Shown here: positions 52,449-60,454 of the stretch, one piece after another
Layout: the number at the start of each line of letters is the position of its first letter
Numbering within the stretch: the stretch's first letter is position 1
NCBI GenBank assembly: GCA_947507875.1
Contig: CANNQP010000025.1
Location: 1-60,454 of the forward strand
Length of the DNA: 60,454 nucleotides
Direction of reading: 5' to 3'
Origin: Verrucomicrobiaceae bacterium
Lineage (GTDB): Bacteria; Verrucomicrobiota; Verrucomicrobiia; Verrucomicrobiales; Verrucomicrobiaceae
Program-made: the position numbers and the translations under genes
Notes under the pieces: generated by a model
What the model was told of the DNA's origin: nothing
What the model saw: only the letters and a program-made list of their open reading frames with translations
Database searches by the model: none

Positions 52449-54743
52449 GTGGCTAGCGCTGATCACCATTCCTCATCTCCCCTGTTAGCTGAAAAGGGTG
52501 AATTCGCCGCTGTGCGCGCGAATCCCTTTCTGGAGGACATGTGTCGAACTCCGTGGCAGGTCGAACACACGGTCGAAAGCCTGCAAGCCGATCTTTTGGA
52601 GGAGATTCTCGATACACTCGAAGGGCAGCGTGGTGCCCCCTTGATGCTGCTAACAGCTCCTCGTGCTGGTTATGGAAAAACGCATCTTTTGGGACGGATC
52701 GTCAAGGAAGTGGACAAGCACGCCGTGATCGTGCCCATATCGTTTCGTTCAAGAGATGCTTTGTCTTGGGCGACGGTGAGCTGGCGCGGGATCGACTCCT
52801 TGCTGGAAAGCGAACTGGCAACCCCAGGCTGGAGTCGTCTGCGTGAGGCAAGTGCCCAGGTGGTCATGCTCCTGGTGCGGCAGTTGATTGAGCAAGGGAA
52901 GCTGTCTTGCACTAACCCAAGCCAAGCTCTCGACGTGTTGAAAGGTTCGGCCCGTGCGATTTTCGACCGCCAAGGCCAAGCAAGACGCATTGGCGAATGG
53001 CTAGCCGCGCATCGCGAAGGATTGTCCCATTCTCTCTCGGCGATAGCAGCGCAGCAACTGCCGCAGGGTGTCGAACGGCTGCAGGATTGGATGACAGCCT
53101 TACTCAGGCAAGCCCTTGAAGGTGAACTCGCAGGTGTGGCTGAAATGCAAGATCTGTGTTCAGCAGATCCAAATGCCAGCGCACCTGCTTGGCTGAGCCT
53201 TCTTGGGCTTTGGAAACCGGTCGTCATTTTGGTCGATCACTTGGACGGCTTTTATCAAAATCCGGACGCTGGGGTAAAAATCGCGACGCTCATGATCGAC
53301 CTTGTGGACAATCACAAGATGCATGTGGTTTTGAGCCTGAACCAGGATATCTGGCAGGCCACCTTTGGCGATCACTTGCCAGGAGCGATCGAAGACCGCC
53401 TAACAGCGAATCAGGTTTTGCTCCGTGGGCTGAATGAGAAGGATGCCACCGCACTACTCCGGCTACGTCTGGAAGGCACCGGCCTCAGGACGATGGAGAA
53501 GCAGGACTTCGAGAAGTTCATCCATGTTCAGGATTACTTCCATGGGCGGTCTGTGGGCAGTGTCTCGGCAAGGACGTTCTTGCGTCATTGTGCACGCCAG
53601 TGGGAGGTTTACCACCAGGCACCAGCAACACGTTTTGCCATCACCACTTCCCCTATTCCTCAAGGCGTTCCGAGCAAATCGCAAGACCCCGTATTGACCA
53701 CAAAGGCCGAGGAAAAATCCATCCCTGCCCATCAGCCTATTCTCTTTGATCAGGAAACGGCCCATGCCGTGAAGTCGATGGCAGGCAGCCTGATCCAGCC
53801 AGCCACTTTCCGCCCTCAGACTGACTTTCTGCCCGTGATGCCAGCAGCCCAGCAGGCGATGCCAGAGGCACGATCTTCTCCAGCCCCGGCAGCCGCTCAG
53901 TCGCCAAACCTATACCCAGCCTCAGCCCTAGCGCGGCCGATTGGCAATTCACCCGCTTTGGGTAGCTTGGATGCGACTCCGACGGCGGATGCTTTTATCA
54001 AGCTGCGTGACATGCTCTCCCGTCTTCGCCAGCCCAGTGGGGGCGTTACGATGGCTTCTTCCCTCCCAGCTACAGGCCCCTCCGTTGCCGTCGCAGCAGA
54101 GTCAAATGACACGCAGGGCACAACAGCATCTAGCCAAGTGGCGTCTGTCATGCCTGCGGCTGATCCATTGCAGAGCCGCTTCACTACACTGCGTCTCCAG
54201 CACCAGGCCGAGGCGGTGGCCCAGCCGCTGGATTATGGACGTCTCGCGGAAGTTATCCGTTTGGCAGGCAGACGCTTTCCTCTTGTGCGATTCAGTGAGC
54301 ACGAACTACCGGGGCTTTCAGGCAGGCATGCGCTTTACTGGTCCATGCAGAGCATCGAGGTACTCTTCGGGATCGGTTCTCCCGCCGACACGACCTACTG
54401 GCAGACGATGAGCGCGTTTGCCGCAGGTCGGCTAGCAGAACTAAGCGCTCAAGCTGAAAACGAGCAACGGCCGATGACCCCTTTCAAAATGGTCGGTTTC
54501 AAAACGGAGCGAGATCAGCTCGCCTGGCAGAGCATCCTTCAAACCCAGTTTTTCCCTCATGGAGTGCGCGAGGTGACGGACATCATTCATCTAGATGTCG
54601 ATGCAGCGACCTCCATTTACGCGATACAGCGTCTCATCAAAGAATCTGAATTAGGCGTCCTGAAAGCCGAGCCAGCTCAGATCATCAGCACCCTAGCCAA
54701 GGAGCTAGACTTCTTTTGGAAGCGCCTCACACGCTGGGCTTGA
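52449..54743 (+). CDS. Uncharacterised P-loop (AAA+/STAND-like) ATPase with novel C-terminal domain
   Basis: A 764-residue protein I cannot place in a named family. The ATPase part (about 25-400) has a Walker A LTAPRAGYGKTHL (K77), a Walker B VVILVDHLDGF (D263) and a sensor-1-like VVLSLNQD (N298), with a possible Arg in EDRL (R317). Residues about 395-585 are a low-complexity P/A/S/Q-rich linker. The C-terminal domain (about 590-764) includes VRFSEHELPGLSGRHALYW and MVGFKTERDQLAWQSI and matches nothing I know. The start is GTG (52449). It stands alone and both neighbours are unrelated. Confidence 0.85.
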   Translation: MASADHHSSSPLLAEKGEFAAVRANPFLEDMCRTPWQVEHTVESLQADLLEEILDTLEGQRGAPLMLLTAPRAGYGKTHLLGRIVKEVDKHAVIVPISFRSRDALSWATVSWRGIDSLLESELATPGWSRLREASAQVVMLLVRQLIEQGKLSCTNPSQALDVLKGSARAIFDRQGQARRIGEWLAAHREGLSHSLSAIAAQQLPQGVERLQDWMTALLRQALEGELAGVAEMQDLCSADPNASAPAWLSLLGLWKPVVILVDHLDGFYQNPDAGVKIATLMIDLVDNHKMHVVLSLNQDIWQATFGDHLPGAIEDRLTANQVLLRGLNEKDATALLRLRLEGTGLRTMEKQDFEKFIHVQDYFHGRSVGSVSARTFLRHCARQWEVYHQAPATRFAITTSPIPQGVPSKSQDPVLTTKAEEKSIPAHQPILFDQETAHAVKSMAGSLIQPATFRPQTDFLPVMPAAQQAMPEARSSPAPAAAQSPNLYPASALARPIGNSPALGSLDATPTADAFIKLRDMLSRLRQPSGGVTMASSLPATGPSVAVAAESNDTQGTTASSQVASVMPAADPLQSRFTTLRLQHQAEAVAQPLDYGRLAEVIRLAGRRFPLVRFSEHELPGLSGRHALYWSMQSIEVLFGIGSPADTTYWQTMSAFAAGRLAELSAQAENEQRPMTPFKMVGFKTERDQLAWQSILQTQFFPHGVREVTDIIHLDVDAATSIYAIQRLIKESELGVLKAEPAQIISTLAKELDFFWKRLTRWA

Positions 54744-54807
54744 AAAAAGAGGGCATTGGACTGATGCCGACACCCGCTTGAATGATGCTTGGCGCGTGGA
54801 GGTAAAA

Positions 54808-55170
54808 TCAGTTAGGCTTGTGGAGGGTGTGGCAGGCTTTGCAATTGACGGCTTTTTTGTAGGCTCTCACGCCTGCGGCGTCGCCAGCTTGGATTTTCTT
54901 CACGGCAGAAATGAGGGCTTGGCACTTTTCATCCCAGCTGCTCTTGGGACCCCGCGGAGGCGTGACGGTCGCCATGGCTTCATAGGATTTTAGGATGTCT
55001 GCCAACTCCTGCGGAGAGGCTTCCTTGTTTGAAACCTTCTTGCTGATGGTGTCCACGCCATCGGGCGCTTTGTGGAATTTTTTCATCGCTTCTTCAATCA
55101 CATCATCGGCTAGCAAAGGACTGCCGAGCATGGACAAAAGAACGAGCAGGCGGAGGGATGTTTGCTTCAT
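54808..55170 (-). CDS. Small exported cytochrome c with C-terminal CXXCH
   Basis: A 120-residue protein with a signal peptide (about 1-21). The haem motif CKACH is at 110-114, six residues from the C-terminus, as in class II cytochromes c'. The upstream helical part (EEAMKKFHK) is compatible with a four-helix bundle and offers possible Met ligands. ATG 55170 is selected because earlier codons hide the signal peptide. It may accept electrons from one of the exported dehydrogenases. Confidence 0.82.
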   Translation of the reverse strand: MKQTSLRLLVLLSMLGSPLLADDVIEEAMKKFHKAPDGVDTISKKVSNKEASPQELADILKSYEAMATVTPPRGPKSSWDEKCQALISAVKKIQAGDAAGVRAYKKAVNCKACHTLHKPN

Positions 55171-55365
55171 GGGATAAGGAAACGAAGAATGAGGGAGACA
55201 AGACCAAGGAATCATCCTTAGTCCTAGCGGATGTATTGAGAAAAGCGCCTGACTGTCACGCAAAAAAAGCGTGCATCAACGAGACCAGCACCTGCTTCTA
55301 TCGGGTCACGAACTTGTCGAACATCGAACCAGACAGGCGTGGTTGAAGTCTGAAAAGTTATGGCC

Positions 55366-56442
55366 TTAGCGCTGAACCTTGGCATCACCGCCGCTGGCTA
55401 ACTTTTCCACTTCAGGCAGGGTGGCCATGCTGGTGTCTCCTGGGGTGGTCATGGCGAGGGCACCGTGAGCTGCACCCAGCTCAATGGCCTTCTGCGGATC
55501 CTCTTCGACGAGTAACCCATGGATCAGCCCTGCCACAAAGCTATCCCCCGCGCCGATGCGGTCCAGAATATCAAAACGGGGATAGCTCCGGCTGCGATAG
55601 TAGCGTCCCTGGTGCCAGCAGAGTGCGCCCCAATCATTGACGGAAGCGGTATGCACCCGGCGTAGCGTGGCGGCGATGGTTTGAAGATTCGGGAATTCGG
55701 CCGTGAGACGTTCGATCAGCGGGCGGAGCGCCGCATCTTCAGCAGCAAAAATATCATCGCTGCCGACAGCAGCAGGTGCCGCAGTCGGCGGGTCATCACT
55801 TAGCACACCGATCATCACGTCCACAAAGGGAGCCAAACGGCGATTCAGAGCCTGAGCTGCGGGAAAACCACCGCGTTCCTGCCAGAGGCTGGGGCGATAA
55901 TTCAGATCGTAGCTGACGGTGACCCCATGGCGCTTCGCGGCCTCACAGGCCTGAATGGTGAGCTCGGCGGTGCTTTCCGACAGTCCGGCGAAAATGCCGC
56001 CTGTGTGCAGCCAGCGACAGCCGAGGGTGCCGAAGAGATGATCAAAATCAAAATCGCCCGGTTTCAGCTGGGAAGCTGCACTCCAGCCTCGGTCAACGCT
56101 ACCTTTGGCCCCACGCACACCGAAGCCACGCTCGGTGAAGTTGATGGGATTGCGTACGCGCTTGCCCATGCCGTCATAGGGCACCCACTTGACCAGCGAA
56201 GCATCGACACCGCCCTGGAGAATGAGGTCTTCCAGTAGACGTCCGATTTCATTGTCAGCGAAAGCGGTCAGAATGCCGGTTCGTAGGCCAAAGCAACGCC
56301 GCGCGCCACGTGCCACATTGTATTCACCGCCGCCCTCCCAGACCGTGAACTGACGGGAGGTGCGCACACGACCTTCTCCAGGATCGAGACGCAAGAGGAC
56401 TTCACCGAGGGAGAGCAGGTCGTATCTGGGTGGGGTGGACAT
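55366..56442 (-). CDS. kdgK: PfkB-family 2-dehydro-3-deoxygluconokinase
   Basis: A 358-residue PfkB sugar kinase that probably phosphorylates KDG in the Entner-Doudoroff or uronate pathway. The N-terminus is YDLLSLGEVLLRLDPGEGRV and the GG motif is VWEGGGEYNVARGARR. The mid segment HTGGIFAGLSESTAELTIQA and SYDLNYRPSLWQ are typical of KdgK. The C-terminal signature is ILDRIGAGDSFVAGLIHGL with the catalytic Asp. Substrate choice among KDG and related sugars is inferred. It stands between two small cytochrome genes on the same strand. Confidence 0.87.
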   Translation of the reverse strand: MSTPPRYDLLSLGEVLLRLDPGEGRVRTSRQFTVWEGGGEYNVARGARRCFGLRTGILTAFADNEIGRLLEDLILQGGVDASLVKWVPYDGMGKRVRNPINFTERGFGVRGAKGSVDRGWSAASQLKPGDFDFDHLFGTLGCRWLHTGGIFAGLSESTAELTIQACEAAKRHGVTVSYDLNYRPSLWQERGGFPAAQALNRRLAPFVDVMIGVLSDDPPTAAPAAVGSDDIFAAEDAALRPLIERLTAEFPNLQTIAATLRRVHTASVNDWGALCWHQGRYYRSRSYPRFDILDRIGAGDSFVAGLIHGLLVEEDPQKAIELGAAHGALAMTTPGDTSMATLPEVEKLASGGDAKVQR

Positions 56443-56522
56443 GGTGGGAAGCTTGAGTGCCCCGCATGAAGCGGCGCGTCAACGATGTCTCACAGACTTT
56501 TCACCCATACGATCACGTGGGC

Positions 56523-56954
56523 TCAGGCCCCGACTCTCCGATCTTTACGCAGCGGCGTAAGGACCCCATCTTTGCCCTCAGGCCATTCTGCGCCCTGTTT
56601 GATCCAATCATAGAGTAGATTCATCTCCCGGTCTGTCACTCGGTGCCCAGCGGGCGGCATAGCCTTGGGATTCTTGGGCGGCAATTTCAGCACGAGGTAA
56701 AGCACGCTGCTTTCGGGCCGACCAGGTCGAATGACCGGGCCATTCACACGGGGCTTGAAGGCCATGCTGCGGTTCTCCAGGCTCAGCTGGCCAAACATCG
56801 AGCCGGCATGGTGACAGTTGATGCAGCGACTGGTCAGCAGTGGCTTGATCTGCTTGGTGAAAGACACCCGAGGGACTTGATCCGTTGCCTTTGTGGGCAG
56901 AGGTATTAGCGATAATGACATCAGGCAGACGACCCAGGTTAGGCAAGTTCTCAT
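56523..56954 (-). CDS. Small planctomycete-type cytochrome c (PSCyt1-like)
   Basis: A 143-residue exported protein with signal peptide (about 1-23). CINCH at 44-48 is the haem site, and M99 in AMPPAGHRVTDREMN is a candidate axial ligand, with the WIKQGAEWP tail typical of the PSCyt1 domain. The C-terminus (GVLTPLRKDRRVGA) is basic. ATG 56954 is selected; the open frame starting five codons earlier is less likely. It lies 80 bp upstream of kdgK on the same strand and is divergent from the oxidoreductase at 57092. Confidence 0.86.
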   Translation of the reverse strand: MRTCLTWVVCLMSLSLIPLPTKATDQVPRVSFTKQIKPLLTSRCINCHHAGSMFGQLSLENRSMAFKPRVNGPVIRPGRPESSVLYLVLKLPPKNPKAMPPAGHRVTDREMNLLYDWIKQGAEWPEGKDGVLTPLRKDRRVGA

Positions 56955-57091
56955 GGAGGCCACCGTCAACGAACCGGAAGCCCTTGACTGCGTGTCACTT
57001 GGTTTTGCGTGCGCCGTTTTTGTCGGAGCTTTTGGGTATCAATGATCAAATCCGAGGTACTGAACACGTTTGAGATGGGCTCATCCTCCTT

Positions 57092-58264
57092 ATGCGCCGC
57101 CGTCATTTGCTCCTTTCACTACCTGCTGCCATGACCGCCTCTGCCCTTAGTGCGGAGAAAAGATGGCGCATCGGCGTCATCGGCCACACGGGCCGGGGAA
57201 ACTATGGGCACGGCCTAGACACCCTATGGCTGCGATTGCCAGAAACGCAGATCGTTGCCGTGGCGGATGCCGATGAGACCGGACGTGCCGCCGCGGTGAA
57301 GCGTCTGGGCCTAACCCAAGGTTACGCCGATTACCACCGCATGCTGCGCGAGACGCGGCCAGAGATTGTTGCCATTGGTCCCCGCCACATCGACCAGCAC
57401 CGCGACATGGCCCTGGCCTGTGCCGAGGCAGGAGTACGTGGCATTTACATGGAAAAACCCTTTTGCCGCACGCTGGAGGAGGCGGACGAGATCGTCAGGG
57501 CCTGTGAAAAGACCGGCATGAAGCTGGCCCTGGCCCATCGCAACCGCCAGCACCCTGCCCTGCCAACGGTCGCGAAATGGATTCACGATGGCCTCATCGG
57601 CCGTGTGCTGGAGATGCGTGGGCGCGGCAAAGAAGACAAACGTGGCGGCGCGCTGGACCTGTGGGTGCTCGGCTCCCACGTACTCAACATCGCCACCTAC
57701 CTGGGCGGCACAGCAATGACCTGCACAGCAGAAGTGCGGCTGAACGGACAGCGACTGACCCGCGCCCAGGTCAAAGAAGGCGAAGAAGGCATCGGCTTAT
57801 TGGCGGGTGATGAAGTTCATGCCCGCTACCGCCTGGCCAGTGGCATCACGTTTAGCTTTGACTCCATGAAAGAGGCAGGGGTGAGTGAAGCAGGTTTTGG
57901 CCTTCAAGTCATCGGCACCCAGGGCATCATCGATCTGCGCATGGATCAGGAGCCGCTGGCTCACCTGCGGCCCGGCAATCCCTTTCAGCCCAAGGCACCT
58001 TCACAAACCTGGGTAGCCATCACCACCGCAGGCGTAGGCAAAGCAGAGCCGATCAGCGATCTGGGGCGGAAGGTCTCCAGCCATGAAATCGCCGCAAAGG
58101 ATCTCCTCTCTGCCGTCAAGCAAGGGCACGCCCCACTCTGTGATGCCGTGCAGGGGCGCGAAACCATGGAAATGATCAGCGCCGTTTTTGAGTCGCATCG
58201 GCTGGGTAGCGCGGAGGTGATGCTACCGCTGAAGACACGCGTGAATCCACTGACGCTCTTGTAA
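57092..58264 (+). CDS. Exported Gfo/Idh/MocA-family oxidoreductase
   Basis: A 390-residue oxidoreductase with an N-terminal Arg-rich hydrophobic signal (MRRRHLLLSLPAAMTASA), possibly a Tat signal. The Rossmann fold starts RIGVIGHTGRGNYGHG. The catalytic EKP motif is intact (GIYMEKPFCRTLEEAD). The C-terminal domain spans about 140-380. Substrate is unknown, probably a sugar. Compare the related gene at 29286, which lacks the lysine. It is convergent with the DUF3500 gene. Confidence 0.9.
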   Translation: MRRRHLLLSLPAAMTASALSAEKRWRIGVIGHTGRGNYGHGLDTLWLRLPETQIVAVADADETGRAAAVKRLGLTQGYADYHRMLRETRPEIVAIGPRHIDQHRDMALACAEAGVRGIYMEKPFCRTLEEADEIVRACEKTGMKLALAHRNRQHPALPTVAKWIHDGLIGRVLEMRGRGKEDKRGGALDLWVLGSHVLNIATYLGGTAMTCTAEVRLNGQRLTRAQVKEGEEGIGLLAGDEVHARYRLASGITFSFDSMKEAGVSEAGFGLQVIGTQGIIDLRMDQEPLAHLRPGNPFQPKAPSQTWVAITTAGVGKAEPISDLGRKVSSHEIAAKDLLSAVKQGHAPLCDAVQGRETMEMISAVFESHRLGSAEVMLPLKTRVNPLTLL

Positions 58265-58347
58265 ATGAAAGATTGGGCATTTGCGGCGGCAGCAAGGCGT
58301 CCGTGAGCAGACCTCAAAACACCACCCCTATTCAGGTGCCCTGTGGT

Positions 58348-59325
58348 CTAGGCCTTGATGTGCGCCCAGCAATGCACATGCGGCTCACCTCGGAAAAACC
58401 AGACCATGTTTGGCCCCTCAATCTGCCAAACGTCCCAAACACCATCCTGACCGATGTCCTGATTCTTGTAGTAAGCTAGGTGAAGGTTATCGAAGCCACC
58501 AGCTTCGATGTATTTCATCGACTCTGCCGCATCCACGGCGCGGAAAGGAGCCAGCAGATCGGTCAGCACCCCACGGACGAGGCCTTTTTGATCAGCGCTC
58601 AGTTCCGTCATCGGGATGCCTTCCAGGCCGCGTGTCTTGCCGGTGAGCTTCACCGTCTCGTTGCCATCTTCGTCGCGGCTCGTGTCGCAAAGCGCCATCT
58701 CGCGCTGACGTCCGTCCAGCGCCTGAAAGACTTCATTCGCCCGCTTCGCCTGGAACCAATAGGCATTGCCTTCATGATCCGCCTTTTCGTTGAAGCTCTT
58801 GGCCGCATGGCCATAAAAAATGGGCCCACCAAAGGCCGTTCCAGCTTCGCTGTCACCATCACAGCGACGCGTGCAATGGCGTCCGGTCAAAACGAACTCG
58901 AACTTGCCATGGCCAGGCTCACCAAAGATGGCCACTGAGGCACTGGCAAAGCCCCCATCCCGTTGATTGTCGTGGTCGAACTGACGCCAGACCTCCTTCT
59001 TATACTCTTCACTGTGCAGCTTGTCGAAAATCTGGCGCACCAAGTCCTGCTGATCAGGCTTCAGCACATCCCGAAGGCGCTGAGGGCGGATATGCCAGTT
59101 GTTGTCCACCTTGAGACGAAGCGGATGATCCCAGGGCAGGCAAATCGCGGCACGTTGCGTCTCCTCAAGGCTGCCATAAAGCTGCTGCACCAAGGTCTCC
59201 GAGGCAGGCTGCGTCACGACAGGCTCCGCCAAGGCCTGCCCCAGCGCCCCAGCCACCAGAGCCTGAGTGCTTTGCTGAAAAAAACGACGACGGCTGAGCG
59301 GTTGGAGAGAAGTGAGGGAATTCAT
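58348..59325 (-). CDS. DUF3500 protein with Tat signal
   Basis: A 325-residue protein with an N-terminal twin-arginine signal (LSRRRFFQQSTQALVAGALG). The mature part fits DUF3500: RAAICLPWDHPLRLKVDNNW, the GEPGHGKFEFVLTGRHCTRR region and ending GPNMVWFFRGEPHVHCWAHI. Several histidines (the GRHCTRRCD and HVHCWAH segments) could bind a metal ion. The function of the family is unknown. It is convergent with the oxidoreductase gene. Confidence 0.88.
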   Translation of the reverse strand: MNSLTSLQPLSRRRFFQQSTQALVAGALGQALAEPVVTQPASETLVQQLYGSLEETQRAAICLPWDHPLRLKVDNNWHIRPQRLRDVLKPDQQDLVRQIFDKLHSEEYKKEVWRQFDHDNQRDGGFASASVAIFGEPGHGKFEFVLTGRHCTRRCDGDSEAGTAFGGPIFYGHAAKSFNEKADHEGNAYWFQAKRANEVFQALDGRQREMALCDTSRDEDGNETVKLTGKTRGLEGIPMTELSADQKGLVRGVLTDLLAPFRAVDAAESMKYIEAGGFDNLHLAYYKNQDIGQDGVWDVWQIEGPNMVWFFRGEPHVHCWAHIKA

Positions 59326-59575
59326 GGCACGCTGCTTTTACCGCGAAGCCACACCGCGTGGGAAGCCTGAAATGAAGGCAGCGCTTGCCAAGAGCGATGT
59401 CATGAAACCCAGATGACAGAAGCTACCGACATCGGCTTACGACGACTAATTTCCAAGCATTCCGATTCCACCGACAAACTGCGGTCTGGGGGATGGCCGC
59501 GTCGCTGCTGCAAAAAACCAACCGATGATCACCTGGGCTTGAACGCCCACTTGCGTCCACCCCGGTCTCCGCTAC

Positions 59576-60157
59576 ATGCCCGGAATGTCCCTCGAATCCG
59601 ACCGTCAAGAACTGGCCACTATCCTTCGCCAAAAATCCGTTAAAACCGGCAAATTTACCCTAGCCTCCGGCAAGGAGAGCGACTTGTACGTGGACTGCCG
59701 GGTGACCACCCTGGACGCCCGCGGTGCCGTGCTCGTCGGGCGCGTGCTGCATGACCTATTGCGCCGCGAAGAAGGCTCCCGCAACCTACAGATCGGTAGC
59801 CTCGGTGGCCTGACCCTAGGTGCGGATCCCATCACCCTCGCGGTCGCCATCGCCTCCAGCCTAGCGGGTGACCAGCCGCCCGTGCAGGCCTTTGTCGTGC
59901 GCAAGGAAGCCAAAGGCCATGGGCGCGGCAAGCGCATCGAGGGCAACTTCACCCCGGACCAGCCCGTCGTCGTTGTCGATGACGTCATCACCACCGGCGA
60001 CTCCACGCTGAAGGCCATCCAGGCCATTGAAGATGAAGGTGGCAAAGTAGCTTTTGCCCTCATTCTCGTGGACCGCCAGGAAGGTGGCCGGGAAAACATC
60101 GAAAGCAAAGGCTACCCCGTCGTCGCAGCCTTCACCCGCCAGGAACTCGTCGGCTAA
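59576..60157 (+). CDS. pyrE: Orotate phosphoribosyltransferase
   Basis: It joins orotate and PRPP to form OMP in pyrimidine synthesis. The 193 residues contain KTGKFTLASGKESDLYVDCR (orotate/PRPP loop), the AFVVRKEAKGHGRGKRIEGN flexible loop and the PRPP motif VVVVDDVITTGDSTLKA. The length is normal. The start may be ATG 59576 or the downstream ATG at 59585. No other pyr gene is adjacent. Confidence 0.95.
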   Translation: MPGMSLESDRQELATILRQKSVKTGKFTLASGKESDLYVDCRVTTLDARGAVLVGRVLHDLLRREEGSRNLQIGSLGGLTLGADPITLAVAIASSLAGDQPPVQAFVVRKEAKGHGRGKRIEGNFTPDQPVVVVDDVITTGDSTLKAIQAIEDEGGKVAFALILVDRQEGGRENIESKGYPVVAAFTRQELVG

Positions 60158-60188
60158 GTAAGCTCACAAGAGCTGCTGCTGCGCTTTC

Positions 60189-60454
60189 TCAGACAGGGCA
60201 TTCCAGGAGGTAGTCATCCATGACAAAGCCGCTGCCGATGTCCGTAGAGATGTCCTCGACAAAGACAAAACCCGCTCGGCAGTAGGCACGGATCGCAGAG
60301 GCGTTTGCCTTGTTCACGCGCAACTGAAGACGCTTGCACCCCATCTGCCGTGCAGCTTCGCGCGTCCACGCCAGCGCCGCAGCACCGAGACCGTAACCCT
60401 GCCACTCGGGCAGCAGGTAGAGTTTGTTGATGAAGCACACACCCTCGGCGTGCG
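60189..60454 (-). CDS. GNAT-family N-acetyltransferase (5' partial)
   Basis: The C-terminal part of a GNAT acetyltransferase that runs off the window edge. The acetyl-CoA loop is LYLLPEWQGYGLGAAALAW (motif R/Q-x-x-G-x-G/A). The following beta strand and helix include LQLRVNKANASAIRAYCRAGF. The frame stays open to base 60454 (codons HAEGVCFINK), so the GTG at 60440 is not the start. The substrate cannot be told. Confidence 0.9.
   Translation of the reverse strand, partial: HAEGVCFINKLYLLPEWQGYGLGAAALAWTREAARQMGCKRLQLRVNKANASAIRAYCRAGFVFVEDISTDIGSGFVMDDYLLECPV

Noticed and set aside
55258..55275. CACGC-A7-GCGTG inverted repeat as a terminator
   Set aside because: It is upstream of the small cytochrome gene on the minus strand and has only a 5-bp stem; no gene end is nearby to use it.

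Overview
The window looks like a chromosome segment from a Verrucomicrobium, most likely close to Prosthecobacter (Verrucomicrobiaceae). This is inferred from gene content, not from a marker gene. The clues are a very large PVC-type dehydrogenase carrying HEAT repeats and a haem site, planctomycete-type small cytochromes, two secreted formylglycine sulfatases, a DUF1080 protein, several Gfo/Idh/MocA and ThuA-like proteins, a membrane Ser/Thr kinase with a C-terminal propeller, and start codons that mostly lack a Shine-Dalgarno sequence. I saw no rRNA or tRNA gene, transposase, integrase or phage gene.

Bases 1-9034 hold a type I-C CRISPR-Cas locus in canonical order: cas3 (5' end cut by the window edge), cas5c, cas8c, cas7c, cas4, cas1, cas2. 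A 189-bp leader and an array of 16 identical 33-bp repeats with 15 spacers follow. There is no cas6, as expected, because Cas5c processes the pre-crRNA in I-C. An internal start in cas8c probably yields the small subunit Cas11c. A REP-like inverted repeat overlaps the cas4-cas1 junction. The array ends 14 bp from the 3' end of a convergent histidine-kinase gene.

Bases 9049-15842 hold a minus-strand xylulokinase / NarL-type response regulator / histidine kinase operon, a divergent Rrf2-family regulator, an M29-like aminopeptidase, and a small secreted basic protein behind an AT-rich promoter region. Bases 15941-22804 hold a sulfatase, the SGNH-propeller-HEAT-cytochrome protein with a DUF1080 protein upstream, and a 2-Cys peroxiredoxin. 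Bases 23117-31530 are largely housekeeping: a tight tsaC-murJ-unknown operon, an EF-hand protein, a divergent ClpS, dihydrofolate reductase, an oxidoreductase and a PIN/TRAM membrane protein.

Bases 31774-46987 hold an M14 carboxypeptidase, a ThuA-like protein, the Ser/Thr kinase, a minus-strand run of metallo-beta-lactamase-fold hydrolase, PQQ-like propeller, sulfatase and alpha/beta hydrolase, a TonB-like protein with a membrane partner, a DUF4870 protein, an SGNH hydrolase, glycerol kinase and PrmA. Bases 47115-60454 hold a cytochrome/WD40 protein paired with a large pre-peptidase-domain protein, a zinc ribbon, a prephenate dehydratase with an altered motif, an uncharacterised 764-residue P-loop ATPase, two small c-type cytochromes flanking a KDG kinase, a Tat-exported-type oxidoreductase, a DUF3500 protein, orotate phosphoribosyltransferase and a truncated GNAT gene.

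Taken together the accessory genes suggest an aerobic or facultative heterotroph that breaks down sulfated polysaccharides outside the cytoplasm and passes electrons to periplasmic cytochromes. The best-supported special system is the I-C CRISPR locus. The least explained genes are the P-loop ATPase at 52449-54743, the envelope-linked unknown at 23117-23719 and the conserved-looking unknown at 26436-27119.
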